A stretch of 64,000 nucleotides of DNA from Butyricicoccus_B sp017886875. Lineage in GTDB: Bacteria > Bacillota > Clostridia > Oscillospirales > Butyricicoccaceae. Each line of letters starts with the position of its first letter. Positions within the stretch are counted from its first letter, which is position 1. The notes under the pieces are model-generated. The model had not been told where the DNA came from. It saw nothing but the letters and a program-made list of their open reading frames with translations, and ran no database searches. A program made the translations under genes and the position numbers. This document shows, piece after piece, positions 63,808-64,000 of the stretch. Location: NCBI GenBank assembly GCA_963931655.1, contig OZ007036.1, forward strand, positions 1,488,001 through 1,552,000. The letters are read 5' to 3'.

Positions 63808-64000
63808 TTATAATTTTGTAAATTTGCCTTGAAAACTATTTCGTTTTAAAAGCTCTTTATCAATGCAGTTTAATACTTCACGTTTTCTTGAAGTCCAAAG
63901 AGGAGCAAGCAATTTATCTCTAGGTGCATCACCAGTTAAACGACCAATAACAATATTACTAGGCAAAACTTCAAGCTGATTACATACAATATCTATATAT
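63808..64000 (-). CDS. TIGR01212/YtqA-type radical SAM protein, C-terminal end (cut by window edge)
   Basis: About 64 C-terminal codons are visible on the minus strand, ending with TAA at 63808-63810. The stretch LPSNIVIGRLTGDAPRDKLLAP then LWTSRKREVLNCIDKEL matches the C terminus of the YhcC/YtqA radical SAM family. The catalytic CxxxCxxC part lies outside the window. Function of the family is not settled. Confidence 0.75.
   Translation of the reverse strand, partial: YIDIVCNQLEVLPSNIVIGRLTGDAPRDKLLAPLWTSRKREVLNCIDKELLKRNSFQGKFTKL

Overview
The window is a low-GC, spore-forming member of the Bacillota, most likely class Clostridia. The sporulation set (spoIID, a spoIIQ-like gene, yqfC-yqfD, ylbJ, dacF-type carboxypeptidase, spoVT), the ctsR-mcsA-mcsB-clpC operon, pyruvate phosphate dikinase, a 2x[4Fe-4S] ferredoxin and an SLH-domain surface protein all fit a strict anaerobe, possibly a gut organism. 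Genus cannot be decided from sequence alone.

Layout. 1-22.1 kb is ordinary chromosome: the 3' end of typA, ridA, a DtxR/MntR-like regulator, a zinc phospholipase C-like protein, an iron alcohol dehydrogenase, spoIID and spoIIQ (minus strand), citrate synthase, six tRNA genes and a ferredoxin (minus strand), the heat-shock operon ctsR-mcsA-mcsB-clpC under two CtsR boxes, uronate isomerase, ppdK, an S-layer-type protein and an FAH-family hydrolase. 54.4-64 kb is again chromosome: phoH, yqfD and yqfC (minus), ylbJ, a Cys-rich small protein and dacF (plus), an ECF sigma/anti-sigma pair, a Na/Pi cotransporter and the end of a radical SAM gene.

Main discovery. Between these blocks the sporulation regulator gene spoVT is cut in two by a 31,737-bp element. 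Codons 1-30 of spoVT lie at 22124-22213, behind a sigma-G-like promoter. Codons 31-178 lie at 53951-54397. A 9-bp direct repeat, GGTGACCCG, marks both junctions (22214-22222 and 53951-53959). Precise recombination between the repeats would restore an uninterrupted 178-codon spoVT. At the right end sits a large serine recombinase whose reading frame runs straight into the spoVT 3' part. In the integrated state it is therefore a recombinase-SpoVT GAF-domain fusion. In the excised circle the same frame would instead end with 28 codons from the left end (22214-22300), followed by a terminator. The arrangement resembles the skin element in sigK and SPbeta in spsM, but in a forespore regulator gene.

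Cargo of the element. From left to right it carries a STAND/NB-ARC-TPR protein (defence candidate), a small unknown protein, a RepA_N-type initiator with a DnaC-like loader, and about 20 co-directional genes for a rhamnose-containing surface polysaccharide. These are rfbACBD, an ABC-2 exporter pair, several glycosyltransferases, two membrane proteins of GT-C or unknown type, a GtrA/GT2 pair, a set suggesting an activated small-molecule or polyol-phosphate pathway (class II aldolase, two nucleotidyltransferases, kinase-like domain, HAD phosphatase, GDPD-like protein), and an MBOAT/SGNH O-acylation pair. Two insertion sequences lie inside. An IS6-like element with a perfect 8-bp duplication barely changes a glycosyltransferase stop. 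An IS30-family element without duplication sits where the middle of the MBOAT gene is missing. No conjugation genes were found.
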